Assembly (NCBI GenBank): GCA_013115135.1
Contig: JABANP010000051.1
Coordinates: 1-64,000 of the forward strand
From: Perkinsus olseni
Taxonomy: Eukaryota > Perkinsozoa > Perkinsida > Perkinsidae
Length of the DNA: 64,000 nt
Direction of reading: 5' to 3'
Positions 22,249-33,943 of this stretch are shown here, one piece after another; positions within the stretch are counted from its first letter, which is position 1, and each line of letters starts with the position of its first letter. Both the position numbers and the translations under genes were made by a program. A model generated the notes under the pieces. It was given only the letters and a program-made list of their open reading frames with translations, did not search any database and was not told where the DNA came from.

Positions 22249-25200
22249 ATGGTCGAATCCGCGGCAACCAGCAACGGTTATGCTACGCTCACCCCTGATG
22301 AGGTCCACCACAAGATGTGTAAAAAGATAGCTCAGTTGACGAAGGTCATCTTTCATCTCAACTCGAAGAATGAGGAGAATGAAAGATTGGTCCAAGCTCA
22401 CATGAGGGCCTATCAGCGCGTACGTACCATCGCTAATAGTACCGACTAAAAGTCCCCTGCAGGACATCGACACTCTCACGGTCGAGTACAACCAGCGGGT
22501 GGCGGCACTGAGCAACATAGTGAAGCAATCAAAAGCCCATGAGGAGACTCTCCTGGGTGAAGTGAATAGCACCAAAGCAATAGCCGGCAGGGAGAAGGAC
22601 AGGGTCGCCGAGGTGTGCTGAACAAGTCATCTCCCTCGGCTACGACCTCCTTTCTCGATCAGCGATTGCTCTCCCTCGAAGGGGAGTATTCAAAGGCTCT
22701 TAAGGGACAGGAGGATGCCTTTGAGAATGAACTGGTCAATGTCCTCGAGAGGGTTCGAGCTATGAAGGTAGACTCGGAACTTCCATCAGCAGGAGTACTT
22801 CGAGTTTTCAGAGTGAACATGAGAAGGAGAGCAAAGCCCTGACTAGCTCTATCGATGAGTAAACTGCGGCGAGGAGGATGAGTGATGAATGAATTCGAGG
22901 GTATCTTAGGTTGAAGCGCCGACACGACACAGAGGCCGAAGCCTTACGTCAATCGCACGAAGAGCAACTGTCCCGCTTGAAATCACAGTCGGACTCAGCG
23001 GCGAAGGAGTTCGAGAAGCAGCTTCTACTTGAACGAGAGGCGTGAGACCATCGCCTCCGCCGTCACTGTCGGAACGGCCAGAGTAAAAGGCAGGCACGCC
23101 GAGGGTCTGAGGAGGCTAGAGGAAGAGCATGGAGAAGCTCTCGCCCGAGCCGAGAGGATCTCAGTGAGTGTTGATGATGGTTCGTGGGCCTTCTGAAGTC
23201 CATCGTAGGAGGAGAGAGCCTCGGAAGCAGAGGAGAGGTTCCAGTCTGAGCTGCTGCGTGCAGAAGAGCGGGTAGGGTGTTGACTCCTTCTTCGACTCGC
23301 GAAGCCTAACTCGAACCCATTCAGGTAGAGGCCTTGCGTGGCGAACTGGCTCACAGGGAGGACGCCTTAGCGTCTTTGAGATCCGAGCGGGAGGAGTCTC
23401 TCAAGCACCTCAGCGAACTGCAATGTGACGAACGAGCCTTTGGCTGGCAATTTAACTCCACATGATTACGTTTACGCTCTTGATGGATATGAAATTACTA
23501 TTAGCATCATTATTTTCGATGGTTTTACCATTCGAGTATCATCAGTCTATTGAGCATAGGGTAAAGTCTACGTATCCGTCATTATACTGTTCGGATCTGC
23601 ATTGGGATGAGGCCGTGCTCCCTTTCGCCCTGCTTTCGGTCGTTCGGGCCGGGCCCTAGTGTTGTTGTCTTAGCTCAGCTCAGTGAGAAGGAGGCAAGAG
23701 CGGGAGAGCACGAACGAGAGCTCGTCACTTTGCAGAAGATAATCGACCAGAAGGCCGCCTCCGTGCGAGAGAAGGAAGAGAAGGTCAGAAACATCGAGGA
23801 GGACATGAGAAGGCAAGAATCTTCTATTCCGTAAATACCGCGCTCAACCTCTCCGGTGTCCCCCCCTCCTGACCTGAATGCCACCGTCTTGGAGACTCTT
23901 TGGTCGCTTAGGCTCCGATTGGAACTAGAGGAGCGAGACGAAGAGCTAGCGAGGAAAGTCTCCGAGGTCGAAACCCTGACCAAAGCCCTGCGAGAGGCTC
24001 AAGTGAGGGATCGGGTTGCTGGCCTCTGTGTCGCTCGCTAGAGGCAACAGCCTCATGTGGCCTCGTCCAGCCATATGGAGTACGACGAGACACACCAGGA
24101 TCTTCAGAGGAAACTACCACGACTTCGCTGAGCTCTCCGCCGTTTACAGCAGCACACTCCTGCCTTGTTTTCTAGACGGCCATCAAGGGAAAAGAGAATG
24201 CACTTGCCAAGGCCTCGGCCGAGAACGCACGGTTGAAGGGTGACTTGGGTCGTTCTGAGGGGAGGCTGAGATCCCTCGAGACGGAGATGGGTGAAGAGAA
24301 TCAATCGTTGTAGGGAAGGGCGAAGGCCTCCCGAAGACTTCAGCTAACCATGCGTACTGTCAGGAGAAGTGCACTCGACCTCGCCAGGGCTGAAGCGAGG
24401 AGGGTTGACGCGGAGTGGCAGGAGAGGGCAAAGGCTGCTGCCGCCAACTCGAAGGCTGAGATGGAGGAGCTCAAAAGGGGGCATGGGATGGAGTTGGAGG
24501 ACACTGCGCGGCGCTTCGAGGATGAGATTGCGGTGGGAGTAGGGGCGAACATGGCTGCTGCTGCTGTCACGGCGTTTGGGAGCCATCACTCGAACAGACT
24601 CGCTGCTGTGGTCCCTCTGGGGCTCCTAGACTTACGAGAAGGAAGCCACTAGCCGCTGTATCGGGACAGGTTGTTGCTTCGCAGGCATTGAGGAAAGGCC
24701 AAGCAGGAGAGCGAGACGCGCCTTGAGGAGCTCCAGCGGACTGAGTTGGATACCAAGGCGGAAGATCATGAGCAGGAGAAGAGGACGATGAAGAGGTTCC
24801 TCCGAGTCGATCGCTTGGGGCGGCCCTCGTCCTCGTGCATATCTTTGGTCGAAGCGTGCATGATACGAGAATGGAGTCGAAACTGGAAGGCCTTGAACTC
24901 TCCCGACGGCTTCAGGGAATTCGAGGTGAAGTTGGAAGATGCCATGAGGGGGCTCCGGGAGGAAATTGATAAGAGGAGAGCACTCACTGAGGAGTGGGCG
25001 GCTGAGAGGCAACGGTTGGAAAAAACTATCGCGACGGCGGAGCGAAGCAAGCAGGTAAAGTGCTATTAACAATATGAATGCTAGAAGATTAATGTGAGAA
25101 ATTGAGCATCAGATTCTTCTAAATTGTAGTAGTCGCTTGCACGTTGAGCTCTACGTTGCTCGAATGACCCGTTTCCTTCTCTTTGAAGTCCCCTTTGCTG

Positions 25201-27663
25201 CTGCAGAGTTTGGAGTCCAGGGTGATGGATCTCGAAGAACGGCTGCTTGGTAAGGATGCTGATCTCGAGCGGCAGGCCGCAGCGAACAGGATGGCTCTTG
25301 ACGAACTGAGAGGCCGACTGGAGGCGGAGTTGCAGCAGCGACTGAAGGAAGCTGAGGAGAGCCTCCTGAGGACGGAGGAGGTTGAACTGCTCTTCCTGCT
25401 GTCGATGCACCATGGTGTTGCGTGTGCAGGTGAGGAGGTCTGAGATGCTACAGGAGAAGGAGGAACGAATGGAAGGTCTCAATTCAGAGGTGAGAACACG
25501 CTGATGTCAATGACTGCGGAGGGGATCATTGCTCCTTGGACGGCGGTTTCACGAGCATGCCCAGCTCGGTGCCAGCATTTGGCGGAGATGGAAAAAACAG
25601 GGCGCGAGAGGACAGAGGCCATGGCTATCCGTATGGAGCACCTTCTCGTATATGAGATCTTCTCAGGATATTTGTTTTTCAGTTATGTACCCACATCATT
25701 ATCGATTTGTTTTAGGCGTATATCACCGTCGTGTAGCTTCTAGATGACGATGCTGAGTGAGGGTCCATTCTTAGATTCTTCTCCTGAGGGAAGATCTGAG
25801 GAGTATCCAAGACGAGTTGGCCAGGGAAAAGCGACGGGGAGAGGAAGTCGTAGAGGCCACGAGGATAGGGGCGAAGGACAGGGCTGAGCTGTTGGAAAGT
25901 GAGCCTAGCCCGCCTGCCAGGAGTGGTCCGGTTGCGTCTCAGGGCAGATGGCTGAGAGGCTGTCCTTGATGGAGAATGAGATGAGGTCGGAGAAGGAGAG
26001 GTGGACGCGGGAGAGGCAGCAGCTGATGGAAGAACATAAGGCCAAGGCGGAGCGTGCGGAGACGATACACAGGCAGGTGTCGAGTTGAGGGAAGTTGGTT
26101 GCTGCGGGCCCCCGCGTGGCCGCTGATCGCAGAGTTGAGCATTCAAGCTTGAGTGCTGTGGCCCCGCCTTCATGATGTCTTTAGAGAAGAGGTTGAGAGT
26201 GCTCGGGAAGAGGAGATGAAGAAGTGGGAGGGGGTTCTGGAGGCCGAGAGGGCCCGCTACAGTCGAGAACTGGTATGTTGTCACAGCCCTCACTAGCGGG
26301 TTTAGCCATCACTGACTGCTGATGGAGGTGCTGGGACGCTGATTGTGTCGATCAGGAGCAGAAACAAGCGCGGCATGAAGTAGCTCTACGGCGTTTGAAG
26401 GAGGAACATGAGACAGGGACGAAGGCTCTAAGGGAGAAGATGGAAGAGGTTCGGAGAACTTTGGAGAGTCGCGTTGAGGAAATGCAAGAGTCCAAGAGAA
26501 GACGAGAGGACGAGCTTCAGTTGAACTTGGATGAGGTGCTGTCTTCTGTGAAGACATGGCAGCTAGCCGAAAGTGGTCAGGCTAAACGCGCCTTACTCTT
26601 GAGCTGAACCGAAAAGTTGATGCCCAGAGCCGAGAGATCACAAACAAGGATACTCAACTGGTCAGGGGAAGAGGCACCCCCCTTTGTGTGATTACGTGGA
26701 AATTTGGTAGGAGCACTTGTCATCGCGGTTAGCAGAGGAAACAACTGCACTGCGGCAGCAACTTGAACGGGAAGTTGAAGAACATCGCCATGAGCTGCGG
26801 GCGGTTTCCGAGGCCCGAAAGAAGGAGGTCGATGATTTAATAAATGAGTGATCAAAACTTACCCGACTGACGTTCCCTGTGGCAACTGCGTCGAGGAAGA
26901 CCCTCGGTTACCGGGAATGATACGACAAGAGTAATCCCTCAGGCATCGGCGAGTGATGGAGGCCCGAGATGAGGTAGCACGGCAGACTGAAGAAGAGCAC
27001 AACAACAGGGTGCTGCAACTGAACAGCCGAGTTGAAGAGTTGATCCGAATGTATGACAATCGGCCGAGCCGCGAGGTAACTCAAGATGGAGAGATTCCCT
27101 GGAAGCATCATCTACTCCACACTCTGACCTTGCCTTCACCACGAACCTCAACTTAGTGGTCGTACTAGTAGCCGCCCGAAAAGAGTAATGCTGCTGTGGG
27201 TGATGTTGATGATCTTCGACGAATACTCCCACTGGCCTTTTCGCCGCATCATGTCTGTCTGTCTAGGAGGACGTGGTGAGGATAGATCACCTTACCGAAG
27301 AGCTGAAACGGTTGAATCATTCGTACGAGGAACTGGCGGAGCGCATGAAGGTCTACAAACTCGAGCTTATCAATCGAGAGCAAAACTACAACAAGGTGGG
27401 GGTCGTTGATACAACGGGAGGGCCTGAGAGAACAGCAGGTCTTCGGTGCCAACCCTACCATTGGTGTATATAACCCCCTGAAGGAGCCCTTGGCGGCGCC
27501 TCTGGGAGGAAGAGCGGCGGAGAAGCAGCAGCAGAATCGGAAGCCGGTAGACTGGCAAGGGACTTCCCATTCCCTCCGGCACGGGCGAGGGATGCTCTCT
27601 CAGTCCGGTGCTGGCCCGACGCGCAAGACATTTGGTAAGAAGTCAGCCACCATGGACGTGTGA
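22249..27663 (+). CDS. FAM184-like coiled-coil protein
   Basis: A plus-strand gene of many short exons. The first recognised exon, from ATG at 22249, encodes HHKMCKKIAQLTKVIFHLN and SKNEENERLV, closely matching the conserved start of FAM184A/B coiled-coil proteins. The last two exons encode INREQNYNK, joined across a ~42-nt intron (about 27394-27440) to VFGANPTIGVYNPL, the conserved FAM184 C-terminal motif. Between them lie numerous heptad-rich blocks, such as LEGEYSKALKGQEDAFENEL (22675), EERDEELARKVSEVE (23930), MEELKRGHGMELEDTARRFE (24460), LEERLLGKDADLERQAA (25230) and LREKMEEVRRTLESRVEEM (26430). A short basic tail follows, with the stop at 27663. Function in animals is poorly defined; the gene occurs widely in ciliated or flagellated lineages. 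Middle exon boundaries are not resolved here. Confidence 0.8.
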
Positions 27664-27876
27664 GATTCCTTCTCGGCCTTACCTCCGCTCGTTGTGTTCT
27701 TCCCGATATCAGTCCTGAGGGATTGTGTGCCCCTGTCCCCCTCATTGTCCCACTCAGCTCACTTCGATCATCATACTAGCCTTCCTTAAGCTGAGGGCTA
27801 GCCTTCGAGAACTCATTATTGGAGTTGTTCTATTCAATACTCAGTAATCTTCTTGTCAGTTGCTTGCTATTAATTC

Positions 27877-29574
27877 ATGTTTGGATTCGCTATTTTCGCG
27901 GGTGCTGCTGCTGCTTCTATCGGTGTTATGGCCTCCGCTTCCTCTGAGGTCGTCCCCGATGGGTGGTGTGAGGATGATCATCATGTTATGATTTACGAGA
28001 ATTGTTATGAAAATCTCATCTCGTGTCATTTCCTACCAGCTGATGGTATAAAGATGATCGACTATGATGCAATGATGAAGGGTTATTGGGACTTCCTCAT
28101 CTCTGCTCAAGATTTGGGCACTGGTGAGTATTCGGTATTCCGGGCTAGTTCGAGCGACGATACTGATAGAGAGGTCATGATTAATGCCAAGGCCGATTCA
28201 ATCGCTTCCGCCACTACTGGTTTCTACACTGCCAGTATTCCCCCGGCGTATATTTGGGCTGTCGTTGACAACGAGATCAGACTCTATGGCACTCCGGAGA
28301 CTAAAGACCTTCAGTTGGGCCTTGGTTTGGGTGATTACAAGGTTTTGGAGCCGGCTTCGAGTGATCATACTTGGACCTCAATTAATTGGTATCAGAATGA
28401 TGATCATCCGTACTTGTATGCTGTTGATGCTAAGAACAATCAGGTCTACCAATGGGATCCGATATTGGATGGTGTTGAAACTGCGTCGAAAAAGCTGGTC
28501 GCGGGTAATGCTGATGGTAAGGCAATTGATGATGATGAGCATTTGTATTATCCCCAAGGAGTGCAGTCTATGCATGGTTATATTTACATATCCCAGCTTG
28601 GCAATGGTGAGGACTCAGTGAATCAGTATCGTGTCGTTAAGTGGGAGCCTTCGAGTACGAAGAGAGAGTTCAAGTTCAACTTCAAGATGAATGGACGCTT
28701 TGGTTTCTTGACTTATGACGAAGATGGTTTACTCAACACTATCAGTTATCGATACGGTGATGATGCAATTTATACTCAGTGTGCTGAGGTCCCCGATGGA
28801 GATGCCGTCATACTTGGAGGAGGCTGCGGTACTGGTCATGATACTAATCAGTTTGTTAATGCTGACGATGGAGTGTTCGGTATGAGTTTCTACTGGGGTT
28901 ACACAATCTGGGATTACAACGCAGATCCCGACAGGTTCGTCTTCTGGCCCACACCCAATGTTACTTGCCCAACCACCACTACTACGACTACCACTACTCC
29001 TAGTACTACTACCACAACTACCACTACTCCTAGTACTACCACAACTACCACTACTCCTAGTACTACGACGACTACCACTGCTCCTAGTACTACCACAACT
29101 ACCACTACTCCTAGTACTACCACAACTACCACTACTCCTAGTACTACTACCACAACTACCACTACTCCTAGTACTACTACCACAACTACCACTACTCCTA
29201 GTACTACTACGACTGCTGCCACGACTACTGAGGCATCGCCTTCTACTACGTCTTGTGGCAAGAAGGAGTGTAGCGTCGGTGATGAGCAGTGTTCGTCGTA
29301 TATACCCGGTAGTTACTGTAAATACTGGGAAGTCCCACAAGTTTGTTCCGGTTCCAATATGGAATGCTCATGTGATAAGGTCATAACCACAAGCACTACA
29401 ACAACTGGAATGATGCCGACAACTTCTCCCGCACCACCCACAACTCCCTTCAATTGTGAGAATGGTGATGCATACTGTTGCTCTCAGTACACTGGTAGTT
29501 ACTGTAAATACTGGTCCTATCCATCAGTATGCTCGGGTACTAATATCCCATGCTCTTGTGATGTACAAGCTTAA
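27877..29574 (+). CDS. Secreted Thr-rich, Cys-rich protein, copy 2
   Basis: Intronless, 565 residues, same domain order as copy 1: signal peptide (MFGFAIFAGAAAASIGVM), ~340-residue globular domain, stalk of eight TTTTTT(TT)PS-type units (one is APS), two Cys-rich GSYCKYW modules and the same C-terminus CSCDVQA. Differences from copy 1 are few: an extra Ala in the signal peptide, FLPADG for FLPTDG, DPILDG for DPISDG, GTGHDTNQF for GAYHDTNSF. The start is fixed by the signal peptide and the shared 5' flank. It lies 213 bp downstream of the FAM184-like stop in the same orientation. Confidence 0.88.
   Translation: MFGFAIFAGAAAASIGVMASASSEVVPDGWCEDDHHVMIYENCYENLISCHFLPADGIKMIDYDAMMKGYWDFLISAQDLGTGEYSVFRASSSDDTDREVMINAKADSIASATTGFYTASIPPAYIWAVVDNEIRLYGTPETKDLQLGLGLGDYKVLEPASSDHTWTSINWYQNDDHPYLYAVDAKNNQVYQWDPILDGVETASKKLVAGNADGKAIDDDEHLYYPQGVQSMHGYIYISQLGNGEDSVNQYRVVKWEPSSTKREFKFNFKMNGRFGFLTYDEDGLLNTISYRYGDDAIYTQCAEVPDGDAVILGGGCGTGHDTNQFVNADDGVFGMSFYWGYTIWDYNADPDRFVFWPTPNVTCPTTTTTTTTTPSTTTTTTTTPSTTTTTTTPSTTTTTTAPSTTTTTTTPSTTTTTTTPSTTTTTTTTPSTTTTTTTTPSTTTTAATTTEASPSTTSCGKKECSVGDEQCSSYIPGSYCKYWEVPQVCSGSNMECSCDKVITTSTTTTGMMPTTSPAPPTTPFNCENGDAYCCSQYTGSYCKYWSYPSVCSGTNIPCSCDVQA
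28967..29215 (+). repeat. Minisatellite coding the Thr/Pro stalk, copy 2
   Basis: About eight units with core CCTAGTACTAC plus CACAACTACCACTA. Two units are shorter and one carries an Ala codon, so the array has changed since the duplication. Confidence 0.8.
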
Positions 29575-29579
29575 CTCAT

Positions 29580-30550
29580 CACCTCTGAGTTAATGATTTG
29601 CCGCTTGCCTGGGCGAGCTTTCCCGCAAATCTCAGAAGCGCCATGCGTGTTGTCTTCTCTTCTTTCTATTCTGCTACTGTTGTTCGCTGAGGATACCAGC
29701 GATCTGTGTGTTGTCTAGCTTGCCTACTCTATTCGATGACTGGACTTGTGTTGCCACTTTAGTATAGTGACTGGGAGGGAATCAGCCGCTACTTGACAGG
29801 TGGTTGAATTCCTATCACGAGAGTCGTCGGCTATTAAACAAGCCAATTTTAATCAGTGCATGAACTCACAGTCCGTGTAGATGATGGTCAACAGGCGAGA
29901 AGAACCAGCCGATGGCTCCTTCGCACCTGCGCATTCATCAACATCATGTTTTAGTGCTCTTTTCTATACACGTTTTGTAATCACTCAGGTTGATAGTCTC
30001 AGCGGCCCCACCTCTCGCGGGGGAGCCAGCCTAGTCGAAACGCCTATAGCCACACAGTGTTCTTTGTCTAAGTGGACTGCAACACAAGCAGGGGAGGAGT
30101 CGCAATGAAACCCCGTGTATTCGTGAGACTGTGTAAGCATCGTATCTTGTCGCAGAAATGTGCAACCATTGAGGCAATACAAAGATACGCTCACAAGTGA
30201 TCTTCCAGAATACCGTTTTGATCATTGACTACGACAGACAGAGTAATGGGTATTATCGAATCATAACATCTGTATTGCTGAAGCAGACGAACGCTACGCC
30301 TCCATGATGGAGACCAAAATGCGTCGGGCGTAGCCCAGAATAGTCAGTTCTGATTAAAAGTGAATGAACTGTTCACCACTGTTCTACTTGACCACACTGG
30401 AGATAAAAAATAGATCAGAGCACGGACCACTAGTTGTTTGAATATCCGTGGATCCACAACTCCAGGGGCAAGCCCTCGCATTCACTACGAGTCATAGTTT
30501 GCGAAGCAGTGAATCATCCTCACTCGACTTTGTCAAGGGCGAAGACCGTA
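29580..30550. other. 3' flank of copy 2, no gene
   Basis: The stretch 29640-29830 is similar to the 3' flank of copy 3 (36429-36690), including a pyrimidine run then CTGTTGTTCG. The rest shows no gene. Confidence 0.45.
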
Positions 30551-30553
30551 CTC

Positions 30554-31248
30554 TCACCGACCTTCATGTACACTTTCGTTTTTGTAGCTGCTGCAACAGC
30601 GAAGATACCATTGTTCGACAGTAGGTCGGTCTTTGAACAAGTTTCCCCCGCAGATCCGAAGAAATCTGCAACAGTAGTGCCCGACCTCAGCCGCAATGAA
30701 CCTATCCTCCAGCTCGAATGTTGCTGACAACTCAGTGGCTCGGAGAATCGTTCTGTCGAGACTACAACGGACGGTCATTTCCACCTGCCTTCTAGCCTCT
30801 TTGGACAACTCCGCTGCAACCTCCATGGTCAAATTGAAGCTGCCACCCTCGCTATAGACATATTTACCTTGTGATAGAAAACGGGGTACTCTGGTGAAAG
30901 CGACGAATCCATCTTTGGACTGCACACGGAAAGAGTTCGGGGTAACGAAGTTGATCACCGATAACCCGATACCCAAGCTAGTAGACTGGATCTCGAAACC
31001 GACAAGGACCCGCCTTCTGTGGCTTGGAAGTCAACGAAGTACTTGCCAGGTGCTCCTTCTACGAGGGGATACCGAGCACTGTCCAAGGGGTCCTGGTCAG
31101 GCAAGTACAGAGTGTATTCAATCTCACCGGTTTCGGTTTTGTAGGCATCCATATCGCCAAGTGGTGTCACGAACTCGTATAAGCCAATGAACTGAGCGCT
31201 CGTGCTTATTGTAGTGCATGCGAGGCAGACCTTGAAGAACTTCATCAT
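30554..31248 (-). CDS. Secreted protein, unrecognised
   Basis: The minus strand begins MMKFFKVCLACTTISTSAQF, a good signal peptide, followed by GLYEFVTPLGDMDAY and EIEYTLYLPDQD. The frame changes near 31030-30990: the first frame ends at 30955, while coding clearly continues one frame over as VGFEIQSTSLGIGLSVINF and RVPRFLSQGKYVYSEGG, to a stop at 30554. A GT-AG intron of 26 nt (GTACTT...CCACAG) would reconcile the frames; a 56-nt alternative also works. About 220 residues, with alternating hydrophobic strands suggesting a beta-rich secreted domain. The last 40 residues are Cys-rich and may contain another short intron. No family recognised. Confidence 0.6.
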
Positions 31249-31935
31249 TGATGTAGTTACGAGTTATAGGAGAAGTAAACGCTGAAGATGAAGGATAATT
31301 GATGAGCAGAATGAGCTGCATCTGAATGAGCCTCAGCCAATGAGGCAAACTTGAGCTTAGCAGCGCGCTTTATCACACGGTACATAGGTGAGATGGCCTA
31401 ATTCGAATATCCTCATCATCTGAGCTTATAAAAGCGCGATCGAAGATATCGATCGCGAGACGCATGGTGTTGGACTCGAGAGGAGTCCGAATAGAACTGA
31501 TCTCTCTTATGATTTTGGATGAACGTATGTTCAATAGCATGACGAGGAACACACGCGAAACCGTAACACAGGGGCTTGGGAGGAGACGGGTGCGAGCGTG
31601 GTCGTCGGACTAGGCCGGCCCGGCGCTAGCGCGCAACGACTGCGCTCGTATCCGTGACAGCCGTCGGAGGTCAAGGCTAGGATCCAGACCGGTTGGCGGC
31701 GATCCGAGTTTGTACAGATTGACCTGCGGCGAGCTGTTCCCCCGTGTCTAGGTGAGAAAAAAAATAAGCACGCTAGGGGCCAGTTTAGCCACTAGCGTCT
31801 CGGCGTGGCCTTCGCATGAGGTCGCCGTCGCGCGCCCAGTTAGGGCCTGAAACCGTTGTGTCGGAACGCAGCTGAGATCCGTGCCGTTCATCCTCGTCGA
31901 ACCCTACGGGTTTAACTCTACATGATTGGGATGAA

Positions 31936-32155
31936 CGCGCTCGCGTGCATGAGTTTACGAGCTACACTAAGCTTAGTAATTTAACCTTTCTCCGAGCCCC
32001 GTCTCAAATAGCCATGCCGTGCCGTACAGTGTGGCTATTTGAGACTCTCAAATTGAGAGAGGAGAACTGGACTCGCGGGGAGCTGAGCAATAATGTATCT
32101 ACAGTTTGCTAAGCTAAGCTTAGTGTAGCACGTATACTCATGCACGCGAGTGCGA
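31936..32155. repeat. Nested inverted repeat, ~220 bp
   Basis: Outer arms 31936-31976 and 32116-32155 are inverted copies (GCGTGCATGAGTTTACGAGC against GCTACACTAAGCTTAG in complement), with few mismatches. Inside lie a perfect 14-bp stem, GTCTCAAATAGCCA at 32001-32014 with TGGCTATTTGAGAC at 32032-32045, and a short palindrome around 32052. MITE-like, but I cannot define terminal repeats with a target duplication. Confidence 0.65.
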
Positions 32156-32159
32156 GACG

Positions 32160-33070
32160 CATAGTGAGGTCCGACGGTTACGTGAGACTAATGATACGCA
32201 GTAGCAGTGGAAGTGAGTGCAGCGATGATAGTCTACCAGCTGAGTAATATTGAACCAGGCTGTAGCTTTCACACAGTGTACACTATAAGCGTCACTATGC
32301 TGTCACTGTAGTGCACACCTGTATGCATGCCTAGTGTCCCATCGTGGCACCACCACAGCTGCGAGAATGTCCACTGTCCGCCCGTGACACCACCACGCCT
32401 GCACACATACTGCCGAAACTCGGTAATTCTCAGTATTGAATCCTGGATTATGGTTGCTATCGGTTGGTATTTGCTGCTTCCGATTGCTATCGATTGCTCT
32501 ATTATGTGTCCCGCTTGTGATCAGAGTGGCCGGAACGGCTACGGTGGAACGCAAGCACGTGTTGGAGAGCCCATGTCGTCGCGCCCCTGCGCCACCAACG
32601 CCGTGCGAGCATACGTGAACTAGCGAAGAATGTCGTTCGCGCGGCGCAAATTCCAATCAATTATCTCCATTGGCCGAGTCTGGACTGGAGTTCTCATGCT
32701 ATTCGTCTCTCTAGTGGAACCGTGGATGTTGGCTTCCAGCCTAGGAAAACGGCCGAAGAAACCACGAGTTTCCTTCTCATTCTACATAAGTCGTGTTGAA
32801 CTCCCTGCGCCCGGCCGACAAAAAGCGCCAGACAAGGTATGATCCCGAGCCCACTGCTGATCACGGCCATTATCATGACGGGGCGCTACTGTGCGCGATT
32901 TTAGTTCCGCTGATTTCAGTTTCATGAGTCATGAATCATGACTATTTTGAATCGCGCGACCTCGCCTCTTGTGATTGACGCAGACCTGGTTCGACCCCCC
33001 CCCCCCCCTACAGTTTGAACTCGTGTTCCGCTCTCGTTAATGGGAACTTCTTAGGATCGGCCTCAGCAAT
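32160..33070. other. No confident gene; poly-C run
   Basis: Short frames only. A run of 14 C lies at 32995-33008, preceded by CCTGGTTCGA, a weak resemblance to the T-arm-like motif. Assembly accuracy around the homopolymer should be doubted. Confidence 0.4.
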
Positions 33071-33079
33071 CGTGGTTAC

Positions 33080-33160
33080 TGAACATGGTTCAGGATCGTT
33101 TTCAGAAGCGCCTTCAAAATGCCTAAGGCATTTTGCCTTCCGAATTTCAGAACCGTGTTC
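33080..33160. repeat. Imperfect palindrome, ~80 bp
   Basis: An inverted repeat centred on the perfect palindrome AAAATGCCTAAGGCATTTT (about 33116-33134), with outer arms TGAACATGGTTC and GAACCGTGTTCA. It is followed by CATCATGATTGAATCATG, another short palindrome. Probably a small non-autonomous element or its remnant. Confidence 0.5.
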
Positions 33161-33571
33161 AATCATCATGATTGAATCATGGTCTCACTTAAGGATCTAG
33201 GGAATCGTTCCCTTGAAATCTTCAATCCAGAACCAATTCTCAGGAGCTTAGTCAATTGAACGGCTCGGATGAAACCTGTGCACGTTTGTTGTGCCTGTGC
33301 AGTCAACTCAGATCGTCGTCGATCCTCGCTCGCAGGTTTGTAACTCCATCAAACCCCAACCCGGATAACATTTTTAGCCAGCTGCCGGCAACAAATAGAA
33401 TTAACAAATATATTCAACTCATTGAATTGATGTACTGCATACCTAAGAGCGATGCAGAAAGTGATCATGATTCGAGGCGTTAGTGCCTGATACATGGCAC
33501 TGGTACGGGTGCTAGACTGAGCCCGACCACAGTAGTCGAGTGGCTTTCCTCGACGGGCCAACTCTTTTCAA

Positions 33572-33943
33572 TTGGATGATCCCATTGAGTACGGCGATGC
33601 CTTCATTCCGATCACACCTAGAGCAACATTGTGGGACAGGACGGCTGTGTCCGGTTCGGGCTTCACGCAGCTCCGTGATGGTCCACGGATCAATTTCGGA
33701 TGCGTTGATAGCACCGAATCGGTGCCACCGAGTCTGGTCGGACCGCGTTTGGGCCATTATGGCCAGACAACAAACGGTCCGACTATCCGCCAATGCTTTC
33801 TCCAGGAGAAACTCTCCTGCACTCCCGTGTCAGCTCGGACTTCATGCACAAAGATCCTCTCGAACCTTCTTTCGAATTGTATCCTGAGGGATTCGTATTC
33901 ACGCGGCCTGAGAACCGTGGGTGTGGTTTTCAGCAAAGCGTAG
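33572..33943 (+). CDS. Possible exon, unrecognised
   Basis: A 123-residue plus-strand frame starting MDDPIEYGDAFIPITPRATL. The part with TAVSGSGFTQLRDGPRINFG has the feel of an IPT/TIG-like beta domain, but that is weak. There is no clear start context, signal peptide or partner exon. It may be chance. Confidence 0.25.
   Translation: MDDPIEYGDAFIPITPRATLWDRTAVSGSGFTQLRDGPRINFGCVDSTESVPPSLVGPRLGHYGQTTNGPTIRQCFLQEKLSCTPVSARTSCTKILSNLLSNCILRDSYSRGLRTVGVVFSKA

Larger units (their letters stand above)
27725..29574 (+). repeat. Right arm of ~1.9 kb inverted repeat
   Basis: Inverted partner of 19831-21750: gene copy 2 and its 5' flank (CCCCTCATTGTCCCACTCAG, then CCTTCCTTAAGCTGAGGG). A related, more diverged segment lies at about 34868-36690. 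Confidence 0.85.

Noticed and set aside
28958..29386. Leu/Pro-rich plus-strand frame inside copy 2
   Set aside because: Alternate frame of the same minisatellite; low complexity with no independent start or homologue.
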